Part shown: positions 23,427 through 34,990 of the stretch, piece by piece
How the letters are laid out: the number at the start of each line of letters is the position of its first letter
How positions within the stretch are numbered: the stretch's first letter is position 1
Assembly: GCA_973895155.1 (NCBI GenBank)
Contig: OZ316892.1
Location: 19,096,001-19,160,000, forward strand
Direction: 5' to 3'
DNA from: Marsupella aquatica
Lineage: Eukaryota; Marchantiophyta
DNA: 64,000 nt
Translations under genes and position numbers: made by a program
The notes under the pieces: generated by a model
What the model saw: only the letters and a program-made list of their open reading frames with translations
The model's database searches: none
Told to the model about the DNA's origin: nothing

Positions 23427-26400
23427 GTCACATTAGAGAATCAGACCAAGTCTCCCAGTATCGCACGAGGCATAACATACTGATATAAATGATTCAAGGA
23501 GGTGGATAAAATTCAAAATTAAAATGAAAGATTCAAAAGATGAAATATTATTAAAGAAAGGGGTTATTATCATTTTCTAATGTGTAAAAGACAAAGAGGA
23601 AACCCTCACAGAGCAAATACAAAATTAAATTATCATTAAAAAATAATCAGCATTCTGTGCAGGTAAGGTGGATGCTCCATAATAGCATGTTGCTGGTTAG
23701 TAAAGCTGCTTTCAAGACAATTCAAAAATAAATCACAATTAGTACTCAAATTCAGTGCCCTACTGAGGGATATGATAACTTTGCAGACCTGTATTAAGTA
23801 GCATGGATGAGCCGAGGGACAAGCGGCGTCCAACAACATTGCCTTTTGAAATGGTGCCCAAGGTGGCATGTATGCTTTTGACAGATTATTAGAAGAACCT
23901 ACTATGCAAAGTAGGGGAAATTCCACGATCTATTCCCCCACTTTCCATAGTAGGTTGCTCTACTAGTCTGTCTCTTTTTGTGGACCCTTTGATCTTTATC
24001 TCCAAAATCTTGTTCAGTAGAGACCTTGGCAAAAAAACTCGCTTCTCCAAATTGTCGAAAACATTCACCATCTCGTGGCCAGGGAAATCTTTGAACAGAA
24101 CAGTCGGAATTGTGTGGTCCAAGGAGATCACTCGATTGGGCATAACTGTACCATATTACGTTGGGCATCATCAGTAGGGACAACGAGATACACCTGCAGG
24201 ACACCATTTGCCTAACATTATTTTCCAGGGGAAAAATCTGCGAAGGTTTGTGCAACTTCCATAGACAAATGGAAACAATGCTACTCCAACAGTCATATGG
24301 TAAGCTGCCATGGTTCGAAAAGCTGATAGCAACCGGAATCTCCGTTTATCCCCAAAGAAAAGAACCATGTCGAAGCTGTTAAAGTAAGAATTACAAGGTT
24401 ATCATCTCAAGTTGGACAAGTCGTATCCTTCAAATACCTATGATCAAGAAATGAGTAATGAGCTTATTCAATTGGAATCTGGCCATGGCAGAAGCCATGA
24501 GACCACATCGGCTTCTTGATCGATGTAGCAAAGGGTGCTCCAACCTGAGACATACAATCTTGTAAGTACGAGTCGGTGCACTGCTTGTAGACGAGCTGTC
24601 TAGTTAGCATCGCTGACAAGTAAGAATCCTAGCAATTTCCAACCTACCGCCGATGTGTATGTAGAGCAGCAAAATTCAAATCGAATTCCAGCAATCATTG
24701 CCCCGAATAGCTGACTGGATGAAAGAATTCAGTCAACGAAGTCATTTTACAGATACTAAGTCCCCTACCTGTGCACAGCTTCGGTACAGGGAAACGGCAG
24801 TCTTCAAATGCCGGCCTCCCCAAGATCTGTTATGGACGATGGACAGCAGATCTGCAACACACAGTTATGTACTGAGGTTGATTAGAATGGAGGGGGAAAC
24901 AAAAAATGATTTGTCCTCGGCACTACTGAAGATCTGAGGAAAATGATGGAAATCGCATACAAATCTGGAAATTCTCCTGAACCAAAGAAGAAAAGAAACA
25001 CAACTGTCTTTAAATGACAGTGATCCAAGTCTAGGCCTATCTATGTCTGACAAAGGAAAGCTCAGTTTACAGACTGCCATTGAGAGCAGGATGCCCCTCC
25101 CCAGGCAGGATGTTGCAAGTACTCTACCAGATTTAGTGACGCTGTAGGAAACCTAAACTTATGAGGCTCCCGGAGTACAAGTTTCGTATACTGGATGAAC
25201 CACCCGAAGCCCGCTACATACCCTACGATTTGCAGATTCGAGACCTCGAGTTGTAGGTTTGACGGCTCAATTGTATTCAAAATAACATAGGTTGCAGATA
25301 CAATACCAATACTGATGGTCAGCTGATAACCGACAATAATGGTCAAGCATACTCATATTATATGAGAACTCACATTCAAACCAGCTCCTTTTGCGTAATG
25401 CATCCGTACTCACTGCCAGAGCACTCGGGTGCCCTGATCCAGTCAACGATTCACCCAAGTCTGCAGGAACTCTTCGTCGTAGATGGCACCCACGGTTTCG
25501 GGATTGCACGATAGGGATCATCTGGATACCCAATAATTTCTGTAAGTGAAACTTGGGTACTTTGATCTCGCCTCCTAGTTTACCCGTTCGTTGGTAATCT
25601 TAACCGTGGTAACTACCCGGCTCTGCGAGACTCTGTAGCATCCACATCCTGCACATCGCAGAAGGCAAGAAGAATCTAAGTCGATGGAGTAATTAAGGGC
25701 ATGTACGGGTGCACACCCATTCTAAGGACTCACATGCAAGGAAAGGTTAGTTCTGCAATCAATGAACAGAAATAGACTCAACCTGTGACGAGTAACACTT
25801 GAACTTCTCGATCTAATGAAACCTTGACAATGATTTCGAATTGACTCTTCTTTTCTAATGGAAGAAACTGAGAACGGGAAACTTGGAGCTACCAACTGCA
25901 TATGCCGTGCTGGCTATTTAAACCTCAACTTCAAGGCATCATCTCTCAGAATTGAATCACATCAAGTTTTGACATCAACGGTGAGAATCAGTACATACGC
26001 CTGTATCGTCCTTCCTTATAGGAATATAAGCCACATTGCAGTAGAAATTCCATTCCGATACCGAGCTTCGAAGTTCATGGAAATTAAGAACAATTGAATG
26101 AATTGAGAACCTCTCACCGTTACCTAGTCTATCGTAGCGCACAATTCTCTCAACGGTTAAAATGATCAAGATGAGAATAAAAAAATAAACAAAAGAAGCG
26201 AAAGGATTCACATTGATCATTGAAGGAACCCGAAGGCACTAACCTGAACTTCTAGTTGACAATCCGATCTCCTTACCAAGAGAAACACGTCATGAGTAGG
26301 CCCGTACCTATATCGAACAATTGTGAGGTGGACCTTTCCCATCACTCATTCTCATGGATGGATCCTGAGGGAGACACCCATGCGGGCACATGCACAGAGT

Positions 26401-26682
26401 TTTGGACCAAGTTGGAGAGTGGACGTCTACTTGCGCGCCCTGAATTACCAGAAAAGGAAAAGCAACATACTTAACGTGGTTCGACTCAAACTTTATAAAA
26501 AAAACGAACTCAAACTTTACTATGACACAAAATATAAAGAGAAATGATTCGACTGCCTATATATAGTAGAGTGATCGGCCTTGATAGCGCAGTCGAATCA
26601 TCATATTTCAAACGTCATCGCGTTTGCCCTCTCGACTGTCCAATCTAAATCAATATCTAGAAGAGGTTAGCTTGTCAGAGGT
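23427..26682. other. no assigned gene; scattered coding-like fragments
   Basis: Overlapping short frames occur on both strands at 23.9-25.5 kb but none forms a recognisable protein. The best stretch is on the + strand at 24916-25255 (listed separately). Nothing was assigned in 25.3-26.7 kb. Confidence 0.4.
24916..25255 (+). pseudogene. possible remnant of an unidentified gene
   Basis: Three adjoining + strand pieces read like protein but lie in different frames. The first has TTEDLRKMMEIAYKSG, then NSPEPKKKRN. The second has LSLNDSDPSLGLSMSDKGK followed by LQTAIESRMPLPRQDVAST. The third starts MRLPEYKFRILDEPPEARYI and ends IPYDLQIRDLEL with a stop near 25255. A CTGTAG just before the last piece could be a splice acceptor, but no donor with a sensible intron length was found. 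It is either a frameshifted relic or a gene whose exons I cannot join. Family not recognised. Confidence 0.25.
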
Positions 26683-26779
26683 ACAGAATCTGAAGGCGGG
26701 CAGCCTTAATTCGAGAACACTCAATGACAACACAGAATCTGAAGGCGGGCAGCCTAATTCGAGAACACTCTATGACAAC
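26683..26779. repeat. 49-bp tandem duplication
   Basis: Units 26683-26731 and 26732-26779 differ by one base deletion and one substitution. Each contains CAGAATCTGAAGGCGGGCAG and ATTCGAGAACACTC. Confidence 0.9.
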
Positions 26780-27835
26780 TATTGCAATCTAAATCCAAAA
26801 CTTGGTCGTGTGGTACGTAAGCGAGATACACTCTATCTATCGTAATGCACATACTCCATCTACGTGAAAGCATTCCACTTCTCCATGCAGTTTCTATATT
26901 ACCATGGAGGCCCAACTCTCTTAAATCATTGCACAGACCTCAGGTTTGAGACCCCTCACTAATTTTTTTCTCGAGCGATCGACCTGCTATTAGAAGTGAC
27001 CACTGCCTCATATTGCGCAGAACTACGTCGCCATCGTCTCCGGCAGTGACCCAATGTGATAACCCACTTGCGTTCTCATTGCAGAACAACGGCTCGAGGA
27101 ATCGCCGCATTGAAGACTTCGCTCGGCACGTTGTTGACGGCCTCGCACTACTACATGGACCTGGGATGATGCTGTTTCGATGGACCTACCTCTCGTATCA
27201 GCCTCTTGCCGTTTGCCATTTGAGCAGTGGCTGAATCGCTCACATGTCCAGCCGACCACTCGATAGAATAATGATAGGCTGATAATTGGGAAAGCCCACT
27301 GCTGTTTTTGTATTGAAGCCCCGGCTCAGACGAGAACAGCTTACAGCTCCTTGATGCAATGCAGACATCGTCACGTCGCCGTGCCTCCCGTCTCGAATGG
27401 TGGGCCACAAGTTAGAGCATGCAAATTCGGAGCGGAGTGGAGACCGAATGCCACGTGCAGAGACTTTAACTCGTGCGATCTTCGACAACCAGGCAAATTT
27501 CGTGGCTCATAACTAGTCCTCGCAGTGCCGGCTATTGCACACCATCCACTTCGTCTGCCCCCCTTCCGCATTGGCTGAGCAGCTGAAGCTCAGTTGCGGG
27601 CCACCCATTTTTCAGTTGCCGACCACCAATCGCGATGGGCATGAGCTCAGCGAATCGATCGTCGGGAACATGATCGGCCTCGCCTGCTGTCAACTCCAAA
27701 GCACAGTGCTCAACTGGCCAATCGATGATAGTTTGTTCGTGGGTGTAGGGACTCTAGGAGTCTAGGCCTCTCCAACGTCTGACGCGCATGACCAGAACCA
27801 AAAAGGTGGAGCCTGTTCTTGTGGTATATTTACCT
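26780..27835. other. no gene recognised
   Basis: GC-richer than its surroundings at 27.0-27.7 kb, with open frames of 60-85 codons on both strands but no motif and no consistent splice structure. May be decayed coding DNA. Confidence 0.35.
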
Positions 27836-28243
27836 CTTCTTCTATTTTTCTTCCCCCACTAGTGGGAAACTCAAGCTAGTATGGACCACCAAGTTGGACA
27901 CACTGCTTCCATTTTGGTGGTCCATGGGAGTTTGGGGCCATAATTTGATGATTCGGATATATTTTCTTCTTCTTCTATTTCTCGTTTTTCCAGTTGTGTG
28001 AAACTAAAGTTACAGTGGTATGGACCACCAAGTTGGACAGAGTGCTTCCATGTGGTCCATGGGAATTTGGGGCCATAATTTGATGATTCTCATATATTTG
28101 CTTCTTCTTCTATTTTTCGTTTTCTCACTGTTGGGAAACTGAAGCCAGTATGGACCACCAATTTGGACAGAGTGCTTCCATGTGGTCCATGGGAGTTTGG
28201 GGCTGATGATTCTGATATATCTTCTTCCTCTTCTATTTTTTGT
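27836..28243. repeat. three-copy 130-139 bp tandem repeat with internal hairpins
   Basis: Each unit contains GTATGGACCACCAA, TTGGACA, GTGCTTCCAT, GGTCCATGGGA, GTTTGGGG, TTTGATGATTC and a CTTCTTCTTCTATTT run. Unit landmarks (ATGGACCACC) fall at 27881, 28020 and 28150. Inside every unit ATGGACCAC and GTGGTCCAT form an inverted repeat; in the first it is 12 bp perfect with a 21-bp loop (27881-27925). Confidence 0.88.
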
Positions 28244-28853
28244 TAGCAAAAGCAAAGGAAATCTTTCTAAAGAGGTCATCCAGATCTTCAGGGGGGGTAT
28301 TATGCTCCAGAATGCCCTGAAAAATACAAAGGGGAAATCACGAAGGGCATTAAGATTTCTAAAATGAGTTTTAGTTTTACAACTGCAAGAACTAAAGAAG
28401 GAGAAGACATTAAAAAACACAATCCCATCCCAGATATTTCATATTAAGACAATGAAAATTAATCTGACAACTTTGGCATTCAGCATTTTATGATGGAAAA
28501 TCAACCAAAATGGTCTAAACTTCACTATCACTTTGATAAAAGTGTACTTACCTACTAGCATATCCCCCAAAACTAAAAATATTTATATGAATTTATGAAT
28601 ATCAAGTCATTACAGCTCAAATTTTGGAAATGTGATTGATCGGGTTTCAAAGACCAACCTTGTGGTCCATGGGGCTTCAAATTCACATATACTGCAAGGC
28701 GTAAACAAAGAAGGGAAGTTAAAGTTGCAAAGAAGTGAGAATTGGTCAGACCTGGATGGACCAGCATGAAACATTCAAATAAATATGTCCAAAAATTACT
28801 ATATTAGTGGACATATGACCATTTCTATCCAAAAGGAATCCATATGTGGTAAC

Positions 28854-28961
28854 ATCACCAATGATTGATTGCAAGTTGGTTTCATTGTCCCAATCACCTT
28901 CTCCCTTATCACCAATGATTGACTGCAAGTTGGGTTCATTCTCCCAATAACCTTCTTAACT
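28854..28961. repeat. 54-bp tandem duplication
   Basis: ATCACCAATGATTGA(T/C)TGCAAGTTGG and the following TTCATT(G/C)TCCCAAT are repeated with a 54-bp period starting at 28854 and 28908. Confidence 0.88.
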
Positions 28962-29800
28962 CCAGATGGTTACTGCATCCCTTTTTTTGGTTTTCACTAA
29001 GAAATAAAATAAAATCTAAGATACATGTGTATCTTTAAGAAGTCAACTTCATCTGGCCTTATGGTCCCGCTTATGGTACATGAAACTCTTAGTAGATTGA
29101 ACATTTCATATTTGCACATAGAGTCCAAGTGGTTTGTTCAACAGTACAAAACAAAATTAATCCGTGGACCCCCATGTTCATCCAAGGAATGTGTGTGATA
29201 AAGTGAAATCAATTTTCCACAAGGCGGTAATCGATGGTTTTGAGTCTCCCGATGATCTTGGTGTGTGCTCGTACCAAAGAGAACGCTCGAAACGATAAAG
29301 GAGATCTATCTAGTTGAGATGATTTCTTTGGTTCATCAAACTAAAGGTTGAATGTAGAGGAATTTTTTGGACTGTTTTTCCTCACATATTGGAGAAATAG
29401 TGTTTCTACCATTCCCGATTGATTGTTTGTGAGTTACAATGAGCATTACTCTTACAAGATAGACCGGAGAACAACACTTAGCTGTTGGCAAAAGGGTGCT
29501 TGTCATTTTGATGGGAAGAACGCACAAAACGGATGAGCCATCACTTCACATACAGGTTTTGTAATTTTTTTAATTGAAGAAAGTTATTGTGTGAGGGGGA
29601 GACCACCGATTGTTTCTTTGACATAGAGACTGCATTTGGCGTCAGCCTGTGTTCAGAGTGAGCTTTGTTGAAGCCTGAAGGGATGCAAACAATTCAAGTC
29701 GGGAAACAAGCGTTGTGGACAAGCGGTGATGATGTAATCGAAGAAATCAATTTGCAATGGCTAATTTGTGACGTTGACGGGATTGTGATGTCTCATAATA
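28962..29800. other. no gene recognised
   Basis: AT-rich intergenic DNA. Open frames up to about 63 codons have no motif. Confidence 0.4.
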
Positions 29801-29805
29801 GAGAA

Positions 29806-30330
29806 AGGGTTTCCAATGAGCCTCGAATTGACAATTTTTGTCAAGTTCTAAATTAGTTTTTGAATATCTTTGTCTTTCCAATGAGTGTGACAATAATAAA
29901 TTTTGATCATGAGTTCATGATTTCTTTTAGTTTTTCAACATTGAGTCCAACATTGACAAGTTTCATGCCAGATTTTGTCACGGTACAAAAGAGATCATGA
30001 GGTTTTCAATCTCTCTAGCTTTCTAATGTGTGACATTGGAAGTATTCGTCAAGAATTAGAGAGATCATAAGAGTCCAAATTTCTCTAGATTTCCAATGAA
30101 CTTAACATTGATAGATTTTGTCAAGTACTAAGGAGATGATGAGTTTCTAATTTTGCTCTAGCTTAGTTTCCAATGAGTGTGACATTGAGAGATTTTATCA
30201 AGATAGTACTAAAGAGTCATGAGTTTCTAAAATATGATCTTGAGTTTTCTGATGAATCTAACATTGACACATTTTATCAAGTCGTAAGGAGATCGATTAT
30301 TTTTGCAATGTGGAGCCAAAGGGTTTCTAA
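29806..30330. repeat. degenerate tandem array, unit about 75-90 bp
   Basis: Five to six decayed units share the order TTTCCAATGAGTGTGACATTGA, then ATTTT(G/A)TCAAG, then (A)GGAGATCATGAG and TTTCTA. Spacing varies between units, so slippage or repeated short duplication is old. Confidence 0.65.
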
Positions 30331-30839
30331 CTACGGACATTTCTATGTATTAGTTTTTTAAATTTTGCAAACAATTATAAAATACAAACATTTTGATGCA
30401 AAACACTGATATATCATTGACAAACATTAGAATGGTAACTTTATTTTACTAAATGACATTTCTTCCTTTCTATTCTATTTTTTCATGTTCAATATTTACG
30501 GCATGGCATCCCAAAAATTATGTTTCTTTTGCCACAAACAGGAATGTGCCCTTTTGTTACTGTCATAATTAAGATATTTCTTGTTTGTGACTGGTTGTGC
30601 TGATGTGGCACAACCCTCATGACAGGGAATTTGCAAGGGACCTCTCATGGGGGTCCGTAATGAACTCAATTTCACAAGGCATTGGAGTTTTCCTACTCAC
30701 TGCCTTGAGATTCTAAGGCATTAATAGTTTGTATAGTGATTATTGACTTGTAGGAACGATGTTGCATAATAAAAATTTTAAGAGAGGATTGCTCATATTA
30801 CAAGGAACGGAATAATTTTTCCCTTGTGAAGCTGAAGAA

Positions 30840-31200
30840 TATGTAATTTGTGGGAGCTTTTGTTGCAGAATCCTGTGTATCAGAGAGCATTGCTCTTGTT
30901 AAATGAGTGTACTAATGTTGCCAATGTGGAGCTGAGTAAAGACAATTGTAATTTGCAGGAGAGTTGTTGCGGACTCATGTTTTCATAGAGCATCGCTCTT
31001 GTTATAAGAAGAGTACTGACATTTTTTATTTGTCACTGCTCAGCTACCAGAGATTTTCATTTACAAAACTGTTGTTGCAAAAATCCTATTTTGCACAGGA
31101 CACTGCTCTTCTTACAAATGCTTTGAGTATTTGTTTTTGCTGCAGATCTATCAGAAATCTTGTTTTTCAGAGCATTTTGAGTACCTTGCCGCTGCAAAGA
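30840..31200. repeat. degenerate tandem array, unit about 75-125 bp
   Basis: Words TTGTTGC(A/G)G, CAGAGAGCATTGCTCTTGTTA and GAGTACTGA(CAT) recur about four times with changes (near 30860-30910, 30960-31015, 31066-31115, 31135-31180). No coding sense. Confidence 0.55.
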
Positions 31201-31841
31201 TACCACATATTGTAATTGTACATACAAAATGTGAACCGTCAATCCAATCCATCCAGGATCACACTTGTTTGACTTTTAGTTGCACACCATCCCCTAAATA
31301 TGCCACTCGAGCTTCATCGGATATCTTCCTCTCCCTCGCTATTGAGATTTTGGGCGTCTTCGTCATCAGTTTGATGGGATTTTTCGACAGGCTGCTTGTG
31401 ATATCGACCGACAGATTGGTCCCTTCGGACCCCCACTATCCATCTTGACCACTCACTTTTTTCAGCACATTTCAGTGGCCTTAGAATATGCCCAGCTCGA
31501 GCCATTTATCCTTGATCCGTCACAGTGGCCGCCATTGTGCCTCAACAGGCGCTAGCCCGCCTCCATTACATTCCGGTCCATTTAGTTAGGACATTGGATG
31601 TGGCCTATTAGCTCTTGTCACATTTTCCAATGTGAACTTTAGTCCTTGAGTTTGCACTCATGGAGTGTTTGACACTGAATTAGCAATCTTCTTCAGATTT
31701 TAGGATTGCACTTGCTTTTCTTTTTCCTTGTTTGGTGGTAGTCCTCTTTGGAACTCTTTTTCTTTCCTTTCATTGTACTTTGTGTTTTTCTCCTGATTTA
31801 TAAACTTTGGTTTCACCCTAAGTACCCTAAAGGAAACGGAG

Positions 31842-32029
31842 GTAAAGCGCCGATGAGAATTTTTAACTTTCACCGTCCAGTTGCAACCACATTCTCTCAT
31901 GATTAGGTGTAAAGGGCAAACCTCCTTGTCACAGGGTAAAGAGCCAATGAGAATTTTTAGCTTTCACCGTCAAGTTGCAACCACATTCTCTCATGATTAC
32001 GTGTAAAGGGTCAACCTCCTTGTCACAGT
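31842..32029. repeat. 94-bp tandem duplication
   Basis: Both copies (31842 and 31936 start) contain GATGAGAATTTTTA, CTTTCACCGTC, GTTGCAACCACATTCTCTCA and CCTCCTTGTCACAG with few differences. Confidence 0.88.
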
Positions 32030-32527
32030 CCATGGGGATGGACACAACGCAACACCCTTTCCCAGCTTTAGCTTGGAAAAATACGAGGACAAAATAACTT
32101 GAAAATAAGAGGACAATGACTCTGAATAAATAAATCCTCTATATTCAAAACAGCCGTTATCTACTTTAATGGATTCACTCTAGATTATTGATCGATAGAC
32201 CACAGACGTTTCAGGCTAGACTAGAGACCCATTAAAGTAGCTTTTCACTCTAGATTATAGACCAACTCTAAAAGCTTTGCACTCTAGACTATAGATACCA
32301 TAAAGTAGCTTTGCTAATACTAGACGAGGAGAACCGAAAGGCTACCCTATTGGCTCCCCTTTTTTAATTATTTACTACTTAGGTGAGGAGAATCTAGGCT
32401 GAATTCTATAAGTATAAGCTATCTGAAGTTAGTAATATATAAAACACCAAAGAAAGAAGGCACCATCGCTGAAGACAAGGTCACAAAGACAAGAAACCCA
32501 ATAAATAGTGGGAGAAAACAGAGCAAA

Positions 32528-32620
32528 CAGCATTCACTTTAGAGCCTTCAACGACAAAATGGAAAACAGGGCCCAACAGCATTCACCTTAGAGCCTTGGA
32601 ACGACAAAATGGAAACCACT
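32528..32620. repeat. short tandem duplication downstream of the 30-codon ORF
   Basis: CAGCATTCAC(T/C)TTAGAGCCTT then AACGACAAAATGGAAA occurs twice with a period of about 49 bp. Relative to the minus-strand ORF at 32637-32729 this is 3' UTR. Confidence 0.85.
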
Positions 32621-32636
32621 TCACACAAAAGGCATT

Positions 32637-32729
32637 TTATTCCATATCCAAGAGGTCACCCTCTGAAAGCCCATTCCCAGATTGATCAAAGAGGAGGCTG
32701 CTAAACGCTCTTAAACCACCACTAGCCAT
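32637..32729 (-). CDS. possible microprotein gene, 30 residues
   Basis: ATG at 32729 opens a 30-codon frame beginning MASGGLRAFSSLLFDQSGNG and ending in an acidic tail, stop TAA at 32637-32639. It lies about 95 bp below a good TATA box (TATAAAAGG, 32832-32824 on the minus strand), with a pyrimidine-rich leader containing TTTCAG just before. AATAAA overlaps the stop codon. No family is recognised. It may be a genuine short-peptide gene, the leader ORF of a non-coding transcript, or a relic of a retroelement LTR, since TATA plus a nearby AATAAA is also LTR-like; no matching second LTR was seen. Confidence 0.3.
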   Translation of the reverse strand: MASGGLRAFSSLLFDQSGNGLSEGDLLDME

Positions 32730-32823
32730 AAATAATAATACCGTTTCCCTGAAATTGTGGAAAAGTGGCACAGGAGAGGAGAAGAATGAGTGGAATGTGA
32801 AAATGGGAGTCTTGCACACTTCC

Positions 32824-32832
32824 CCTTTTATA
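32824..32832 (-). promoter_or_regulatory. TATA box
   Basis: TATAAAAGG on the minus strand in a GCCATATAAAAGGGGAAG context, close to the plant consensus. A transcription start would be expected near 32800. It is the clearest TATA box I noticed in the gene-poor block between 23.4 and 36.6 kb. Confidence 0.5.
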
Positions 32833-33017
32833 TGGCTAGTGACAGTTCAAAAACACAAGGCAGTCAATAACAGCAAACAAAGGTTCCAGTGTTTGATCAC
32901 GCCTTGCTCATTCCCTTGCATTCATGGGTGGGCCTTTCCAGGATGAGGCCGCCAGCATCACATCATGCAAATGCAAAGAAATCAAAAGCAAAGAAATCAA
33001 GCCCGCTTACTAGGAAA

Positions 33018-33019
<2 letters not shown>

Positions 33020-33059
<40 letters not shown>
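33020..33059. repeat. (CA)n microsatellite
   Basis: About 20 uninterrupted CA units. Confidence 0.97.
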
Positions 33060-33060
<1 letters not shown>

Positions 33061-34190
33061 TGATAAGCTGAGAAGTGTCAAGTCTGTCTCTATCAAGCAA
33101 TCTGAACTTATTGGTAAAGAATTACCCTCCATCTACCTGCTCTTCTTCTTCTTCTATTATTTCCCCCCAAGGAAACATTAAGTTGTGTGACTAACTGTTC
33201 ACCGTAGTTACTGTCATGCAAGAATTAGTGGTAGTAACACTGACCCCACTTTTCTTTCAAGTGTTCGTAAAAAGGGTGATCTTGAGTCCAAATTAACACC
33301 TTGATTAACACTAATTCTTTTCAAGTTTTCAAAATAGTTTGTCTCACACTATTTTTCACTCTTGACATAAATAGTGTTATAACTGGATTAGTGTGAGTAA
33401 CAATAATTCATGAGTAGAGCCCCAGATTCTTCGCTATTAAATTAGTGTGAGGTATATCTTGTAAACAATCTGCATTTATCTCCTTCGCAGATTTTCCACA
33501 TAATTTTGGGGGGTTTTAAATTTTTTTACCAAGTGCCTGTGACGTGTATAACGTGTATTGAATAGATCTGATGTGTTAAGTGTCATTCTGGAATAAAATC
33601 TGATACGTTAACTAATAAGATAAGCAACGTAGCCTTTTGTGCACCTTTCTGTTTTCTGTTTGTTTCTCTGCGGTTTCAGGAAGGGAGAACCGCCCATGCA
33701 CATTCTTCTTTTCGGTTCAACAACGCTGCAAAGATAATGAAATTGAGACGTTGCACTGGATTTAGGGTCAAAAAGATTAATTCTGGAATGACACTTTTTA
33801 TGTGTGCATTAAACAATAATTGCTAAAACTATTTGAGAATTTTAAGCAAGAGAAATTCACTATGATTCTTGGAAATCGTATTTGTGGGCTATTCAGATTA
33901 GGATTTTTAAAAATTTTTAAATTTTTAAATTTTATTCAGATTAGGATTTTTAAAATTTTAAAATTTTAAAATTATTCAGATTAGGATTGAGAGCCTATGA
34001 TTAGATGTATTCAAAACTGAGGAGCAAATGACCATATATCTGTACTAAAAATCCAAGAGAACATTGAGAGACATGCTTCATGGACAGCCTGCATTAAAAC
34101 TTTCCTTGATCAGCCCCCACAAGACATTATTTACAAAGTCAACCCTACAAAATATTTCTTCAATAGTGACATTTTGGATACTAGAGGGAT
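33060..34190. other. no gene; AT-rich
   Basis: No open frame of note. Includes the triple ATTCAGATTAGGATT repeat at 33891-33988. Confidence 0.45.
33891..33988. repeat. three copies of ATTCAGATTAGGATT joined by A/T runs
   Basis: Copies at 33891, about 33935 and about 33974 are separated by runs of TTTAAA/AAATTT that are themselves self-complementary. Confidence 0.85.
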
Positions 34191-34386
34191 GAACCATGAC
34201 TACAGGCATTTGACCCATAAACCTTTCTGAGTTGAACCGCAACTATGGGGTTTTCTACCACAAACATTGTCTCTTCAACCACAGTTGTTGAATGGGGCTG
34301 GTGTCGTTGGGATGGGGCACTCATTATTGCGCCATCCAAACTACAAGATTAGGCTTATTGCAAAGTGGAGACATTCATAAGAATGC

Positions 34387-34566
34387 GAGAGATATGCTTA
34401 GTAGACCCCCTTCTGGAAAAAGTTTGGTTAATCAACCCCCTCCATACTTTTCCCCAATCTGGACCATTGATGGACCTTTCAATCTCAGATCTGGACCGTT
34501 GATAGACCTCAGGGGGTTGATCGTAACAAGTTTCATTTTGGGGGTCGATCAAGCAAATACCTCTGG
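34387..34566. mobile_element. small TIR element (MITE-like), 180 bp
   Basis: Present in the left copy of the direct repeat but absent from the right copy, where the site reads GACATTTCTGTAAATGCC. The flanks GAATGC (34381-34386 and 34567-34572) look like a target duplication. The ends are imperfect inverted repeats: left GAGATATGCTTAGTAGACCCC, right (reversed) AGGTATTTGCTTGATCGACC; deeper in, GTT(A)ATCAACCCCC pairs with GGGGGTTGATCGTAAC. No coding capacity. Superfamily uncertain. Confidence 0.65.
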
Positions 34567-34755
34567 GAATGCCTTTCATTTTGTAAACTCCATTTGACAT
34601 AGGCAATTTGCTCCCAGTAGGTCTTTTGAGGCTCAAGGTTTTACATGTTCCCACAGAATTTTCACTAGGCATGCATTTTGCACAGGCCTCTATGGTTCGT
34701 CTGGATTCTACCAAGAGTTTGACACTACATCCAAACTACATGAGTGTGCAAAAAC

Positions 34756-34990
34756 TACTCTTGAAGACAATCTCCATACTGTTTTCCAAAACCACCAGAG
34801 TTGGCCATTCACCCCCACCCAAGGACATGGATGAGCAAAAAGTACTGAGGTGAAGAAAATTGCTAAGTGTGCCCTAACGACAAACTCCATATTCTCTTCC
34901 AACACTACTAGTGTCAACCATTTAGCCCCTTAAGCCATGGGTGAGCAAATGTACTATTGGTGGAGAAAAATGTTAAGTGTGATCTGAAGA
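34756..34990. repeat. two-copy degenerate tandem repeat, about 110-120 bp
   Basis: Shared words: ACAA(T/A)CTCCATA, GTT/CTTCCAA, CAACCATT/GGCCATTCA, CATGGATGAGCAAA/CATGGGTGAGCAAA, GTACT, GGTG(A/G)AGAAAA and TGCTAAGTGTG. Another TTGCTAAGTGTGCCCTAA lies at about 35566. Confidence 0.65.

Noticed and set aside
30599-30630. GTTGTGC/GCACAAC inverted repeat
   Set aside because: Seven-base arms are common by chance and nothing else supports an element.
32637-33060. LTR of a retrotransposon
   Set aside because: TATA and AATAAA fit, but no second LTR, primer-binding site or TG...CA border was found in the window; kept as an alternative explanation only.
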